From assembly GCF_023278565.1 (NCBI RefSeq), contig NC_064677.1, positions 2,294,001-2,358,000 of the forward strand: a DNA stretch of 64,000 nucleotides, given 5' to 3'. Made by a program: the position numbers and the translations under genes. The stretch is from Colletotrichum lupini. Taxonomy: Eukaryota; Ascomycota; Sordariomycetes; Glomerellales; Glomerellaceae. Below the pieces are notes generated by a model. The model had not been told where the DNA came from. It did no database searches and saw only the letters and a list, made by a program, of their open reading frames with translations. Positions within the stretch are counted from its first letter, which is position 1; each line of letters opens with the position of its first letter. Shown here in pieces: positions 22,801 through 35,344 of this stretch.

Positions 22801-25694
22801 AAATAAAGTTATAAAAAAAGACTACTACTTATTATTACTTATTAATAAGACCCTCGCATAGCTAAATAAAGTAAAAGTATTTACTAAATTAAATATTAAA
22901 TAAGCTTTTTATTATATTTATTTTAACTTAGCCTCCGAGGACTTAATAATATTTAGAACTTATTACGGGGTATATAAATATAAAGTAGTACCCTTTAAGC
23001 TCTATAATAAGCCTACTACGTATTAATAATATATAAACGAGATATTAATAAAGTACTTAAATAATTTCTATATAATATATATAAATAATATTTTAATCTT
23101 TTTAAATAACCCCCTTTAATACTAAGAGTACGTTATTAAAATACTAAACTGTTTATAAAAAATAGGCTTATAAGTAAATATTAAGAAGTACGAATTTAGT
23201 ATTATTTTTATAAAGTACTTAGGCTTTATAGTTTTCATAAAAAGTATATAGCTTAATAAAAGAAAAGTCTTTGTAGTTAGAGATTAGAAGCTACTTATAT
23301 TATTTAAAGGTATTTAGTCTTTTTTTAGGTTTTATAACTTTTATAAGAGATTTATAAGGGATTATAGTTACTTAGCTAGGCCCCTTATAAGATTAATAAA
23401 TAAAGAAGTTCTTTTTAATTCTAATATTAATTATGAGATAGTTTTTAAAGTTATAGAGCTAGTATTAACGTTAGTACTAATTCTTTACTATTTTAAGCTA
23501 AAGTTATTAATATAATTAGAAATCAATATTTTTAACTTAGTATATACTAAAGTATTATTATAATAATAAGAAAATAACGGATTATAATATTTAGTAGCTT
23601 TTTATTTAAAAACGATAAGTAGTATAAAGCTTAATTATACTATTTATAATAAAAAAATATTAATAATAGTACTATACTTAGAAGAATAGCGCGCGGAGCT
23701 TATAAATTATAAATATAAGTTTAATATTATTATAGATTATTAATTACTATTATTTTTTATAACTAAGCGCTTATTTAATTTATAATAAGCTCGCTAAGCT
23801 AATACGCTAGCGGACTTTAATTTTTAAATTTATTATTATTTAAAAAAAAAACGTATTAACTAACGCCCTATTATAAAAAATAGAGGATATCCGTACTTAG
23901 TAAGTATTAAAAGAGGCTAATAAGACCTAAGTCTTCTTATTACTAAGATTACTATTCCTTAATATTATAATAGAGCTATAAGTATTATTAAGTATTATAA
24001 TTAGTTAATTATAGCTTATAATTAGCTCGCTTTTACTAAAAAACGAGCTCTAGGGGTACTTATTAATAAAAAAGATTTTAAAGTTTAATAAAGACCTTAT
24101 TATAGCGTTTTTTATATTAATATAAGCGTTAATAATTAAAAAGCGCGAGCGCTAGTTTATTTAAAATAACGGATTATTAATAATAAATAGGAAGCTTATA
24201 ATACTTAAAAAAAAGAACTTTTATATTATAATTATTTATAAGGTTTATAAATAGAAGCTCTTCATTTATTTAAAATATAATAAAATTATAAAAATAATTA
24301 AATAGTAATATTACTAGCTTGGCTTAATAATAAATACTTATTAATACGTACGGAATTATTATACTTATTACTAATTATAAAAACTATATTATAAGCCCCC
24401 GGGGGAGCTAAAGCTATTTCAATACTTAATTACTTATAATAATATATTTTTATTAATTTTATAACTATTTTTATTAATTAAAAAGGATTTAATAATATTT
24501 AAATGATAGTAAACTACTTAAATAAGAGGGCGATATTTATTTTTATTATAAAGATATTATAATAACAAATATAAATTAAATATTTTACGAACGAGTATTA
24601 TTTATTTTTAGCTTATTAAAAACTATTATATCGGACCGAGGCCCCTAATTTATTTTTAATTTTTAAAGAGAGCTTTATAAGATTTGCGGGGTTAAGTTAT
24701 AGTTATTAATAGCTAACTATTTTTAAATAAATAGCTAAATAGAGGTACTAAATTAGTATATCATATAGCGGTTAAAATTATGAATTAACTAATACTAAGA
24801 TAATTAGAATAATATACTACTTATAGTTAATTTATTTATATTACTTAGCTTAGCGAGACTATAGGGTCATTATTATATAAAATAGAATTTAGTTAATAAC
24901 TATAGCTCTTTTTTAACTAGTTTAAACGAACTTATTAATTTAGCTTTATAAAAGAGAAGCTAAACTATATTAATACGTAATATATAGCCTAGGGGATATA
25001 TAAGGCTTAAGAGACCGCTAAGGGTAATATAAAAGTTATTTAAGTATAATATAAGAGGTATATTAACTATTACTAATACTTAAACGACCTAAAACTAAGA
25101 GACTAGGTTTTTATTAATACCTCGTACTAAAAGTTTATTAACGTAAATAAATTATAATAATTATAAGCCGGGCTATAGCTTATTATTAGCGCTAAATAGG
25201 GGGGTATATAAGTTATAAGATTATTAATAAATAGCCGGGTATACTTAGTTTTCTATTTAAATAAGCTAAAAAAGGCCGCTAATAACTTACTACTTAAGTA
25301 AAACTAAGACCCGCTATTACTAATTATTAATAATAACGGCGAATTCGAGTACGAGGTTTTAAAAATTATTAAATTATATTTATATAAGAGAAAACTATAA
25401 TACTAAGCGGATTAGAAGGGGTATAATATAAATCCGATTTAATATAATATAAAGAGCTTTAAGTATATACTAGCGGCGCTCTAAGTATTTTATTATTAAT
25501 ACTTAATTATTAAGAGCTTATTACGGAACTTAAATATATAAATAAAAGCTATTATAACTAGTAATTTATTATTACTAAGGGATAATAATAATATAATAGT
25601 AGTAATTATAACTATAGATTTATTAAAATAAAAAGTAATTTAAAAGTTTATTTTTTAGTATTATAAATAGCGCCCTCTAGTATAGAGGGGGGGG

Positions 25695-25920
25695 TAATAT
25701 TATAATAATAAATATTAAGGCCCTATAGGCCTTATAGCTTAGCCTTAAGCTACGAGGCTAAGTTTTTAATAATTATATAACGAGCTAGACTGCTAGGCCT
25801 AAAGGGCTAGCTTATTGGTTTCTACTTATTATTTTATTTTTTCCCTTTTTACGTTAAGTCTTTAGTTAATTAAGTTAATATAGTAGCGTTCCGACCTGCC
25901 TCGAGATCCCTTTCGTAATA
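25695..25920 (+). repeat. 3' LTR of element A, copy 2
   Basis: 226 bp directly after the polypurine tract, TAATATTATAATAATAAA to CGTAATA; aligns with the LTR at 5,733-5,958. Confidence 0.88.
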
Positions 25921-27351
25921 ATAAAGTTTACTAAAAATAATATATTAGGTTTTTATAAAGTCTTACTTATAGCTGTATACACTTTTATATATTACTATAT
26001 AGCTATAGACTATTTATAAGCTATTAGTATTATTATTTAATAACCTAGACGCTTATTAAAATATAGGTTTAAGAAGTAGTATTATAAACAAGTCCTCCTT
26101 AGTATACCCTACTTTTTAGAGATAGTATAATTTAGTATTAGGACTACGGAGGAGAGAAAGCCGTATTTATAAACCTTATTATAAGTTACGTTATACTATC
26201 TCTTATTACTTTATAAAACCTAGTAAAGAACTTAATACGTAGGGAAGCACTGAGATTACGAAACGTTTAATTAATTCCCGTTTAATAATCTAACTATCTA
26301 TATATATATTAGCTAGTTCGCCATTTATAACGCACCGCACTCTAATAACGTCTAATAAAAAGCGCACTAGGGTCGTCTTAGCGTTAACTAATTACTACTA
26401 ATAATATTTTTAATCCACGGTACTTATATTACGGGTAAAGATCTAAGTACTATTATTAGTTTAATTAGCCTTCTTACTAGCTAATCGCTTAACAAAAGGT
26501 TTATATTATATTTCTACCCTACTTATAGCTACTTAACAACTTAACCTCTTCTTTTCGAAAAGTATATAAAAGAGGATTATAAGCTATTAACTTAAGCCAA
26601 TATTTATAAGGACTTTTTAATATTATGATTCCTATATTACTATTCTTATTATTTATACTTTTAACTCTTAGTACGGATTAACCCTTACCATAGCTTATAA
26701 TTACTAATAACGAATTATATATAAAATCTACTAAAACTATATAGCCTTATTAAAATATATAAAAACCGATATAACGCTCGTTTAGTGCGCTATACCTAGG
26801 AGTTTAACTTATACTAGATATAAGAACGTATATTTAAAAACTTCGACGGTTAGGAATCTAAAATATATTTACCCTAAGTATTAAAAATAAGGCGCTCTTG
26901 CTATAGTCGCGTCTTAATATTAATTCTTAATACTAACAATCTATATTAAAAAATAATAGTACCTTACTTAAGTAGAGGCTATCTTAGTAAGTTACCGAAT
27001 ATCTAACTTATTTAAGGGTTTACTAAAACCGAATAAAAGTACCTAAGCATAGGAAAGACTTCCGGAGGGACGCTTATAAGCTCGTTAATTATTTAAATTC
27101 TATATAAAATAGCTAATCTATAGTCCTATAAGTAAGCGCAAACTTATAATTAACTAGCTATCTTTTATTATTTAATCTATTTAGTATAAGAGTTACTATA
27201 CGCTATATATACATAACTAAATCCTAACCCTTACTTATATACGGATTATATTATTAATATATAAGTATCTATCGAATTCCTAATACTTAATTACTTTTTA
27301 TAAACTAAAAATCTCTAGGCTAACGCCTCTAGTTTCTATACTAAAGTTAAT
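25921..27351. other. AT-rich DNA between element A and kinase ghost
   Basis: RIP-like composition with more G+C than the retrotransposons. Nothing recognised. The right part would be the promoter and upstream flank of the kinase-like pseudogene. Confidence 0.45.
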
Positions 27352-28155
27352 ATAATAAAAGACTCCGATATAATAATATATCGATAGTATTACCCGCTAG
27401 GGATTAAACGAGTTACTACCTTAAGAAGTAGTGCGTTTATTAAAAAAGTCGATAACTATATTATATTTAAATATCCTCTAGCTTCTAACGGAGATATAAG
27501 TCGACTTAAAGTTTAAAAAAAAACTACTTAAAATTATTAAGCTATATACGCGCATAATATAACTAAAAAACGCCTCTAATACTAGCTTATATTTAAAGCG
27601 TACTATAACGGAACCTTAGTAAATTATATACTTAAAACCGCCAACCCTCCCCCTTTAATATATATATAAATAGCTTAGTACCGCGAGGCTACCGAAGTAG
27701 TTTTACGAGTTTATAATCGAGGGCTTCTCTATTATAATATCTAACTTACGAATTTACTTTTAAATAAAGAGCTTTATATTAAGCTATTAGACTTCTAAAA
27801 GAAATAACTATTTACTAATAGATTAGTACTACTTAATAGTAGTAGTAGTAAACTTTATTGATTTTATTACCTATATAATAACCCTTTTAATATAAATATT
27901 AAAACAGAGCTCTTTACCTTAGGGTGTATAATTTACTTTATTATTAAGGGTTATATAGTTTATCCTAATATTAAGAATAGTAAAAATAGATAGTATAAAA
28001 AAGTATAAAACAGATTTATTTAGGGCAACTTTTTATAAGATTCGTATATTTATATAGAAATCACTTTAAAGTACTAGTTAAGAGAATATAAGTCTATTAA
28101 GGAGCTACTATATAATATTACGTCTATCGAGTAGCGTTTATAAAGTCGCACGACC
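27352..28155 (+). pseudogene. RIP-degraded protein-kinase-like gene
   Basis: One continuous plus-strand frame of about 268 codons without frameshift, interrupted only by TAA/TAG/TGA where Gln or Trp is expected. Kinase landmarks in order: YIIFKYPL (the Lys strand, about 27,455-27,478); YYNGTLVNYIL; the catalytic loop LYYNI-x-LTNLLLNKEL at 27,725-27,772, where YYN stands for His-Cys-Asp after C-to-T and G-to-A changes; LLDF (DFG region); NNPFNINIKTELFTLGC and IYFIIKGY (about 27,866-27,950), the APE-to-helix F part. I infer a small fungal Ser/Thr-kinase-like family with an HCD-type loop, member number unknown. RIP acts on duplicated DNA, so another copy must exist or have existed. It sits 1.4 kb downstream of element A and is not functional. 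Confidence 0.72.
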
Positions 28156-29363
28156 CTTAGCTAGGAGTCGTAAATAGTTTAAGAAAGAGTGCCTAGTTAT
28201 AATACTATAAATACATAGGGTTTAATTAGTAGCTAGCAGTAGCAAAGACCACTAGCTTTTAATAATTAAAAACTCTAACTAGTCTTACTAAGTTAAGTCT
28301 AAGTAGGGAGGGCTTAGTACGGCTTTATTTACGGGATAGGCTTTATTTTAGCCTATCTAATATAATAGAATATTATAAATAAACGGGCTTAAATAACCTA
28401 TTATTTATTTTTTATATTCTACTTTTACTAGCTACTCCGGCAGTTCTCGATATCGTTCGCACGGTTCTAATATATAGTATTAATAAATACTCTTACTATC
28501 TCAATAAACTATTTCTTTTTTAAATTTCTTTCCTCCTTTTTAACTTTCCCTCCTACAAAGTTCATAACTACCGATCAATTAATAGAGATAAATAACCTAT
28601 TATACTAAGCCCGTTTATAATTATATATAGAACTTTCAAATTAAAATAACTAATATTAAATTAGAATATTATCTAAGTAAGATATATAATTCGGCTACTT
28701 AACCTACGCAATAGTCTAGGCTAGCTAGTATATAAGCTAAACTATATACTATTTTACTTATACTATACGTACGGAATAGCTAAATAATTAGTATACTTTA
28801 TTATAATAAATTCCCTACCCTAGTTACGGGTTAAATAAGAAGCTTGCGCTACGGTTACTACCTAAATAAGTACAACCCTTATATATTTATTAATACGCTT
28901 ATTATATATATAAAAGACTACTTCGGTATATTTACTTACGTAAAATACCGCTTAAGTAAAGCTACTTATATATAAATACGCTTAAGCAGAGCTATTTATA
29001 TAAAAATACGCTTAAGCGTATATAAAAGTCCGTTTAAGTAGGCTTTTAGTTTAAATAATATACCCTAAATAGAAGAAGCTACGTACTAATCGATACTAAT
29101 TCTAAAAACATAATTCGTAATAAAACTAAGAATAGAAAGTAATAAAAATAAGTATAAAAAAAGATATAATAGTTATTTACTAAAACTATATACTAAGAAC
29201 TAGCCTATTTTATTTACCGCTTTCTTAGCCTCTTCTTTTACTTAATTATAAATTTTCAATACTAAAAAATAGCTTACTTACTTCTATTTAGCCTTTTAAT
29301 AATTTATAACTACTCCTTTTTTTCTTAAATCTATGCGCAAAGACGTAGTTTATCTAAGTATAT
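28156..29363. other. AT-rich DNA with a ~30-bp tandem repeat
   Basis: A possible plus-strand start at about 28,568 reads ITTDQLIEINNLL but soon fills with stops. Pyrimidine-rich DNA at 28,500-28,560 precedes it. Nothing else was recognised apart from the tandem repeat at 28,944-29,030. Confidence 0.4.
28944..29030. repeat. ~30-bp tandem repeat
   Basis: Three adjacent units starting near 28,944, 28,974 and 29,004 share AATACGCTTAAGCAGAGCTA-type sequence; the third diverges after its first half. Units carry the palindrome GCTTAAGC in whole or part. Confidence 0.7.
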
Positions 29364-29666
29364 TTAACATAAACGCTTAATTATTCTAGCCCTATTTTTA
29401 AAAATTTCTAAGCTAATATTAAGATCTAAGCTACTATTTTCGCTTTCGTTTTTATTAGTACCCTCGCTATTATTATTTAAGTTATCCGAGCTCTTATCGT
29501 TTTTAATTATCTCGGCGTTCAATAACTTAATAATTACTTTTACTATATAATTATAGTTCTTTACGCTATAAGAACTGCTCTTATTCCTACTCGTTACGTT
29601 ATATAAAAACTTAGTAATATAGTCCTTAATAAACCTAACGAATAAATAAAAAATATTTAATCCCTT
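29364..29666 (-). pseudogene. 100-codon stop-free remnant, Asn/Ser/acid-rich
   Basis: The minus strand has 100 consecutive sense codons ending in TAA at 29,364. The N-terminal part reads NIFYLFVRFIKDYITKFLYN; the C-terminal part is a low-complexity segment (SSDNLNNNSEGTNKNESENS) that before RIP was probably richer in Asp and Glu. There is no ATG near the left limit, so this is the 3' end of a broken gene. The family is unknown. A stop-free run of this length is unusual for the composition around it. Confidence 0.4.
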
Positions 29667-32600
29667 TTAATTATTAAATAAATTAGTTATACTCCTAGTA
29701 AGAGCTTAGATAGTATTGCTTATTTATAGTAAAGGTTTAATAAAAAAGCCGTACGTATAGTATATAACTAAGTATAAACTTACTAAGGTAGTAATAAGAG
29801 GGGAGGGTACTTAGTTAGAACTTTTAAAACTAATTTTTTTAAAAAAGTAATAATTAAAGAGAGGTAAAGTCGTTTTAATTATAATTACTAATCATTACTT
29901 TTATTAAAATAGTAATATATATAAAGTCTTAGCTTATAGAGCTAGTAATACTATTTTATTATTAATATTTAATAATCTCTTTTATTTAGATAAGCGAAAG
30001 TTGTAGCTCTCGTAGTTATTTTTAATAGCCCTACGACCTCGTTTTCCCTAGCTAAAAATAGTATTATTATTTTATAAAAAGATAGAGGCGTAATTAGAGG
30101 GTAGAGTAAGAAGTATAATAATTTCTATTTCGGGGTTTTGTATTTTATTTAATAAGATAATAGAAGCGTTAATTAAAAGATTAAGAGTAGAGCTTATTAT
30201 AAAAAACGGACTCTTTATAAAGTTAGGTATTATAGAATAGCTTTTAGTAAGGATTTATAATATGGGTATTTTTATTAAACTTTAAAATACAGATTTAGGT
30301 CTTAGGACTACTAACTCTATAATATAGGTCTTTTATAAATATTATTATAAGAGCTACTAATTCTATTATTAGCTAAGTTATTAATACTATAGCTTTAATA
30401 AGGTTCGCCGCTCTTACTTATCTCTTTATTTATAATAACTAGATAATATTCCTTAGTTTTAACTTATTTTATATTTTAAATACGGGTTACTTATTTATAT
30501 TCTTATTATTAATAAGAGAACTTACTAAGCGGAGTTATTTTATTATATATCTAACTAAAGGTCTTTAAGTAAAGAATTTACTTCTTTTTAAGAGATAAGT
30601 TTTATAAAATAGTTAAATAAGAGCGTACGAAGTAACTAGTATTTTAAGTACGGCTAGATATTACTAATAGAGAAGGATCTAGTTATTATTATTATAATAT
30701 TATTTATTTTAGAGGGTAATATCGAGGCCTATATAGTATATATAATCTTAGCCATATTAAGACTTTTAAACTAATTAAAGTTAGGGTTAAAATTAGAAAA
30801 GTTATAAAAATTACTTATTAATCGTTAGTTATTATTTAAAAGGAGGAATATAATAGTAGTATACTTAACGTATAGCTAATTATTTAAGCTTATACTACCC
30901 CTAGATTTTTAATATCTAGTTTAAGCGTAATTAGGCTAGTTAATAAGAGGAGTAATTATAACTATTATTACTCTCTACGCTCTCGTTAGTATTTTAATTA
31001 TATAAGCTTTTATTTACGCTCTATTTTTTTATAAAGCCTTTTTATAAACTTAATATTTAGTTATTTAAACTATAGCTTAACTATCGTTAGTTAGAAAAGA
31101 AACGTAAATTTAATTATTTTAATATAAGCTAATTAATAAAAAAATAAAAAAAGAGGGTATTATATAGGACGTCCGTTATTTATATAATAATAAGTCCCTA
31201 TTTAGGGGCACGATAGCTAGGTTAAATAATCTACTTATTAACTTACTAAGGAGCTTATAGCTTCTATACTTACGTTAAAACTTAAAGCTAAGAAAAGTTA
31301 GTATATTAATATAACGTAATTACTTAGTTATATAAAGTCCTAGATAGTAAAATATTCCTTTTTAAGCCTAGCCGATATTTTTAAAATATTAATAAGCCCC
31401 CCCCCCCCGCTTTTATTATTATTATTTTATTTTATTAAAAAACGGCTATAATAGCGGACTTACCGGGCTAACTATTTACTAAGGAATATATAAGATTATA
31501 ACCCTAAGCCTATAACTAAGTTTTACGAGCTATGTTACTAACTTTAAAATAGGCTAAGATTATTTTAATAGCTAGGGGTACTCTTAGTAATATAGATTAT
31601 AGTTATTAATTTGAAATCTATACTTATTTATTAACGTAGGCGTTCGGCTTTAAAATTAAGCTAAAAGAGGCCTATTTAGCTAAACTCGACCCTTTATTAA
31701 GCCCGGTAAACTTTTTAACTAGTATAATTATTTATACTTAAATATAAATAAAAAGGTTATTTATCCCTTTATTATCTGGGCTAATTATATAATACGTTAT
31801 ATATAGTACTAAATAAGCTATATAATAAGCTTATTTTATTAAAATATAAAATAGGGCTCGTAGTTAAATAATTTTAGGAATATTGCGCCGGCGCTTCGGA
31901 ATATCCTCGAGCTTCTTAGTACTTATTATTTTATATATATAATATAACTAGTACTAAAGCTACTCCGTTAAGAGCTAAGATTAGGTAGAGCTAGATGTTT
32001 AGTATATTAAGACGAGAATTGCCTTTTTAAGTAATTTTATTAAGTTAAAAAGCCGGCTTAATTATAACTTTTAAATAAAGTCCGGCTATTTATCTTTTTT
32101 ACTCCTAAATATGGGTACGGAAACGACGAGTTTTAAAGCATAGCTATTTTATTTATAGTACGAGATTATTTAAATTTATTAATATTATTATTAGCGAGCC
32201 CTCGCCCCTCTTTTTATAAAAGTATTATTATATTTATAATAGATTCGGGATGCGGCTAGTAATAAAATACTAATAACTTAGTAACTAATATATAGATCGT
32301 ATTATAAAAAACCCTTTTTAAAAAATAGAGCCCTTATAAAGGACTTTATAAGTTTTAGTTTTATAATATACTTATACTTATATTATAACCTCGTTAGTTA
32401 AGTATTTATGGCCTAATCTTTTATAATTCTAAAGCTTTTATTTTTATAGAGTAACTAATATGAATAATAATAAATTATAAAAACGAACAGAACGTTAATA
32501 AAATAATACTTAGTTATTAATAAAGAGTTATTAATATTAATAAGTTATAGCTATTTAGAGTTAACTACTTAACCCTATTCTATCTAAAAAAACGAGCTTA

Positions 32601-33149
32601 TTATAAGGTAAGTCTTATTTAAATATTAATATTTATAAAAGAACTAAATAGAAGAAAATAATTAGAGTAGATTACTTTTATAAGCTAGTTACTTTATTAA
32701 TACCCCGAGGACCTTATTTATTATAAATAGGGCGTTTATTAATAACTAATTATTAAATATACGAAGTTAAGATATATATAAAGGCGTAAGTAATACTAAA
32801 ATAACTAGTTTAATAGACTTTATAAGCTTAATAATAACCTATTTTTATAAAATAATAAAAATAATAGTTAAAGATTAAAACTAAGAACGGCGTTAATATA
32901 AAGAGCTTATTTAATAACTTACTAAGCGGCTAGTAACGCGTCTAGGTTAATGAAAATATAAAAAGCTTCTTTTTTATAATTATAAACTAATTAGAAAAGA
33001 GTTTATAAGTACTTAAGTAGTAAACTAGATTATTATTATAGAAATAAATAATAATCTTTATATAAAAGGTATTATAAAATAGTATATTAAATAGGCCCTC
33101 TTTAAAATATCCTTATTATTATAAACGTAATAATATAATTATAAAAAGA
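29667..33149. other. RIP-degraded DNA, probably 5' part of element C and older sequence
   Basis: Stop-saturated. It contains a 12-C tract at 31,397-31,408. The 5' LTR of element C should lie here if the element is complete, but I could not delimit it. Confidence 0.35.
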
Positions 33150-34830
33150 GCTTTTAAGATCCCTTTTTTTAAAACGACTTTTTAATATTCGTTTATTGAT
33201 AATACGTAAACCCCGAGATTTAAAAATAAGAATATTATAAAAAGCTAAAAATAAAAAAACTAAAAAAGGGCTGGACCTCTATTTAATTCCTTACTAAGTA
33301 GTTAGTAATTTATTATAACTTAAGTATAGAAAATATAGAGAATTCGAAAGTAGAGGTATACTAGTTCTTTTTTAGATTATTATTTTAGTTATAGAACGAT
33401 TTAATTCGTTATAGGGTTTTAGTTGAGAGAGTACGTAATATAGCTTATAAAGCTAATAAATTATAATTATTAAATTAATAAAAGGGTAGCGACTAGTTAT
33501 AAAAGGATAGTAAAAAGAGGCTATATTTATTATTAATATAATTATATTAAATATCCCCTTTTTATAAAAAAAAGAGTAAAAAAAGCTTTAAGGGGTTAGG
33601 CTTTAAGGACTTATTAAAAGTAATATTATAAAAGCTATATAATAAGAATATTCGCACCGAGCTATTATAAAAGTATTATAATAATAATATTAAGTACTTT
33701 ATATATAATAAAATAGGCTATATATTTAGTAAGTATTAGAAAAATAAGTTAAGAAGTAGGGGTAATAATAAGCTAACGTACTTTTAATTAAAACTAACGT
33801 TAATAACTATTTAATAAGTTATTACTAAGCTAAGAATTATAAAGGTCGACTTATGAAAAAACGAGTAAATATAAATAATATATTTAATACGTTTATATTA
33901 AGTATTAAGAGGGTATTAATAAAAGTAATTACGAAAGGTAGGGCGATAGTTTTATAAAATATTATTAAAAAGCTAATAGAAGTTAATATAAATATATATT
34001 CTAAGATAGATATTATTAATATTAGGCTTATAACCTATTTAAAGTTAACCTTAGTTATTATTATAGCTCCCTCGTTAAGGGACTTTTAAAATAAAGCTAT
34101 AAACTAAGAAAAAGCTTACTAATTAACGCTCTTTTTTATTAATTATTATAAATAGTTAAAAAAGATTTAGTAATTATTTACTATAGTTAATAAAGATAAA
34201 AGAATAGTAGACTTTTTATTATTATAATTATTAATAAACCAAGAGGGTATTTATATTAATATAATAACGAATATATAGTTATATAAGCCTATTTTAATTA
34301 CTAAACTAAAAGTAATAGGTCGTAATATTATTAAAAATTACGAGAGGGTTTATATATTATATATTATTATTATAAAAAGTATTACGGGAGTAATAGAAAC
34401 TAAACTAAAAAGGGGTTTATTATTAGAATTTTAATTAGAAATAGAGACGTTTAATAAGTAGTTAGTAAAAGGACCGTAGTTATATAATAGGGTAAAATAC
34501 TTAATTAACTTAGTTTTAAGTACTAAACTACTATATAATCCTATTTATTTATTAAATAAGAAATAACTTAATAAGCTTTATATATATATTACTAAGAACT
34601 TAGTAAACGGTTATATTATATTTTTAGTTAATAAGGTTAAAGTATTAATCCTTTTTATATTAAAAAAGGATAGTATATTATATCTCTACGTAAATTATTA
34701 TAAACTAAATAAAATACCTATAAGAAATCGATATTTATTATTACTTATTAGCGAGCTCTTAAATAGGCTTTATAAAGTAAAATAGATTTTAATAATAAAT
34801 ATTAAAAATACTTATTATTATATCTAAATT
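33150..34830 (+). mobile_element. Ty3/gypsy element C, gag to RT, truncated and RIP-degraded
   Basis: A second Ty3/gypsy family, clearly different from A. A gag-like segment lies at about 33,150-33,450 (KAKNKKTKKGLDLYLIPY). The pol part is better: NPIYLLNKK at about 34,535-34,570, then ITKNLVNGYIIFLVNK, VLILFILKKDSILYLYVNYY, KLNKIPIRNRYLLLLISELL and ILIINIKNTYYYI at about 34,785-34,826, which is the start of the reverse transcriptase up to the DAYHRI-like motif. The frame then stops dead at the border of element B (34,831). The rest of RT, RNase H and integrase are not to the right, where inverted element A follows; they are predicted to lie left of base 1 in inverted orientation. Confidence 0.78.
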
Positions 34831-35344
34831 TCTAGCACGTATAGCTTTAACGAGGTAATGCGGGATATTCTTATAAAGAATATAAAAAGTGAATATTCAT
34901 ATAGAAGCAAGAATATATGAATATAGGGGATATAAGCGTATATAAAAGAGGTTTTTGTAGTAAAGAGAGTAATATAGTTGAATTACTATATGAGAAGTTG
35001 CTTGCTTAACGAAAGGTCTAGGTAGGCAAATACACGCCTACATATAGGCATAAAAACCTCCTACTAGAATATTCCATTGCTTATTAATTATGATATAATT
35101 AATAAGCGTATTCGTAAGTGAATGCGTAATCGTAGTACGTAATTCCGCCTCGAGTAAATTCCAGATTATTTAGTTACCTTCCAGTACTTTCCATTGCTCA
35201 CGTAAGCTTACATAAGCAGTATTGCTTACATAATCAATATCTATAATAATCTACAGAAATCGTAGATTAATATGGTATATAGTTTGCTTACGTAATATTG
35301 ATAATAAGGCGAATAATAAGGTAAACAAAGTTACCTTCGTAACA
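34831..35344 (-). repeat. LTR-like element B, copy 3
   Basis: 514 bp, from TCTAGCACG to TTCGTAACA, the least mutated copy (it retains the TG start on the minus strand). Its flanks do not match each other: AAATT (34,826-34,830) inside element C, and GTATT (35,345-35,349) inside element A. GTATT is the reverse complement of AATAC at 483-487 next to copy 1. Confidence 0.88.

Larger units (their letters stand above)
19593..25920 (+). mobile_element. Ty3/gypsy chromovirus element A, full-length, RIP-degraded
   Basis: 6.3-kb LTR retrotransposon with both LTRs. Internal order on the plus strand: gag, with zinc-knuckle remnant ending KDCPKKLK (about 21,400-21,455; Cys otherwise changed to Tyr); reverse transcriptase (about 22,690-23,240: FYKLNKVIKKDYYLLLL, catalytic box YINN for YVDD); RNase H (about 23,300-23,650); integrase (about 24,610-24,830: SDRGP, then an AYHPQT-type remnant); chromodomain-like tail (about 25,330-25,540: KGYNINPI-like); polypurine tract (25,685-25,694). 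Domain order RT-RH-IN plus chromodomain defines a chromovirus. Stops in every frame make it inactive. I could not identify a clean target-site duplication at its ends. Confidence 0.9.

Noticed and set aside
19580..25930. Target-site duplication of the full element A
   Set aside because: TTAAG on the left and ATAAA on the right do not match even after allowing for RIP transitions.
9737..29894. Similar short blocks at 9,737-9,767 and 29,867-29,894 as LTR borders of one family
   Set aside because: Similarity covers only about 30 bases and falls off on both sides; not enough to define an element.
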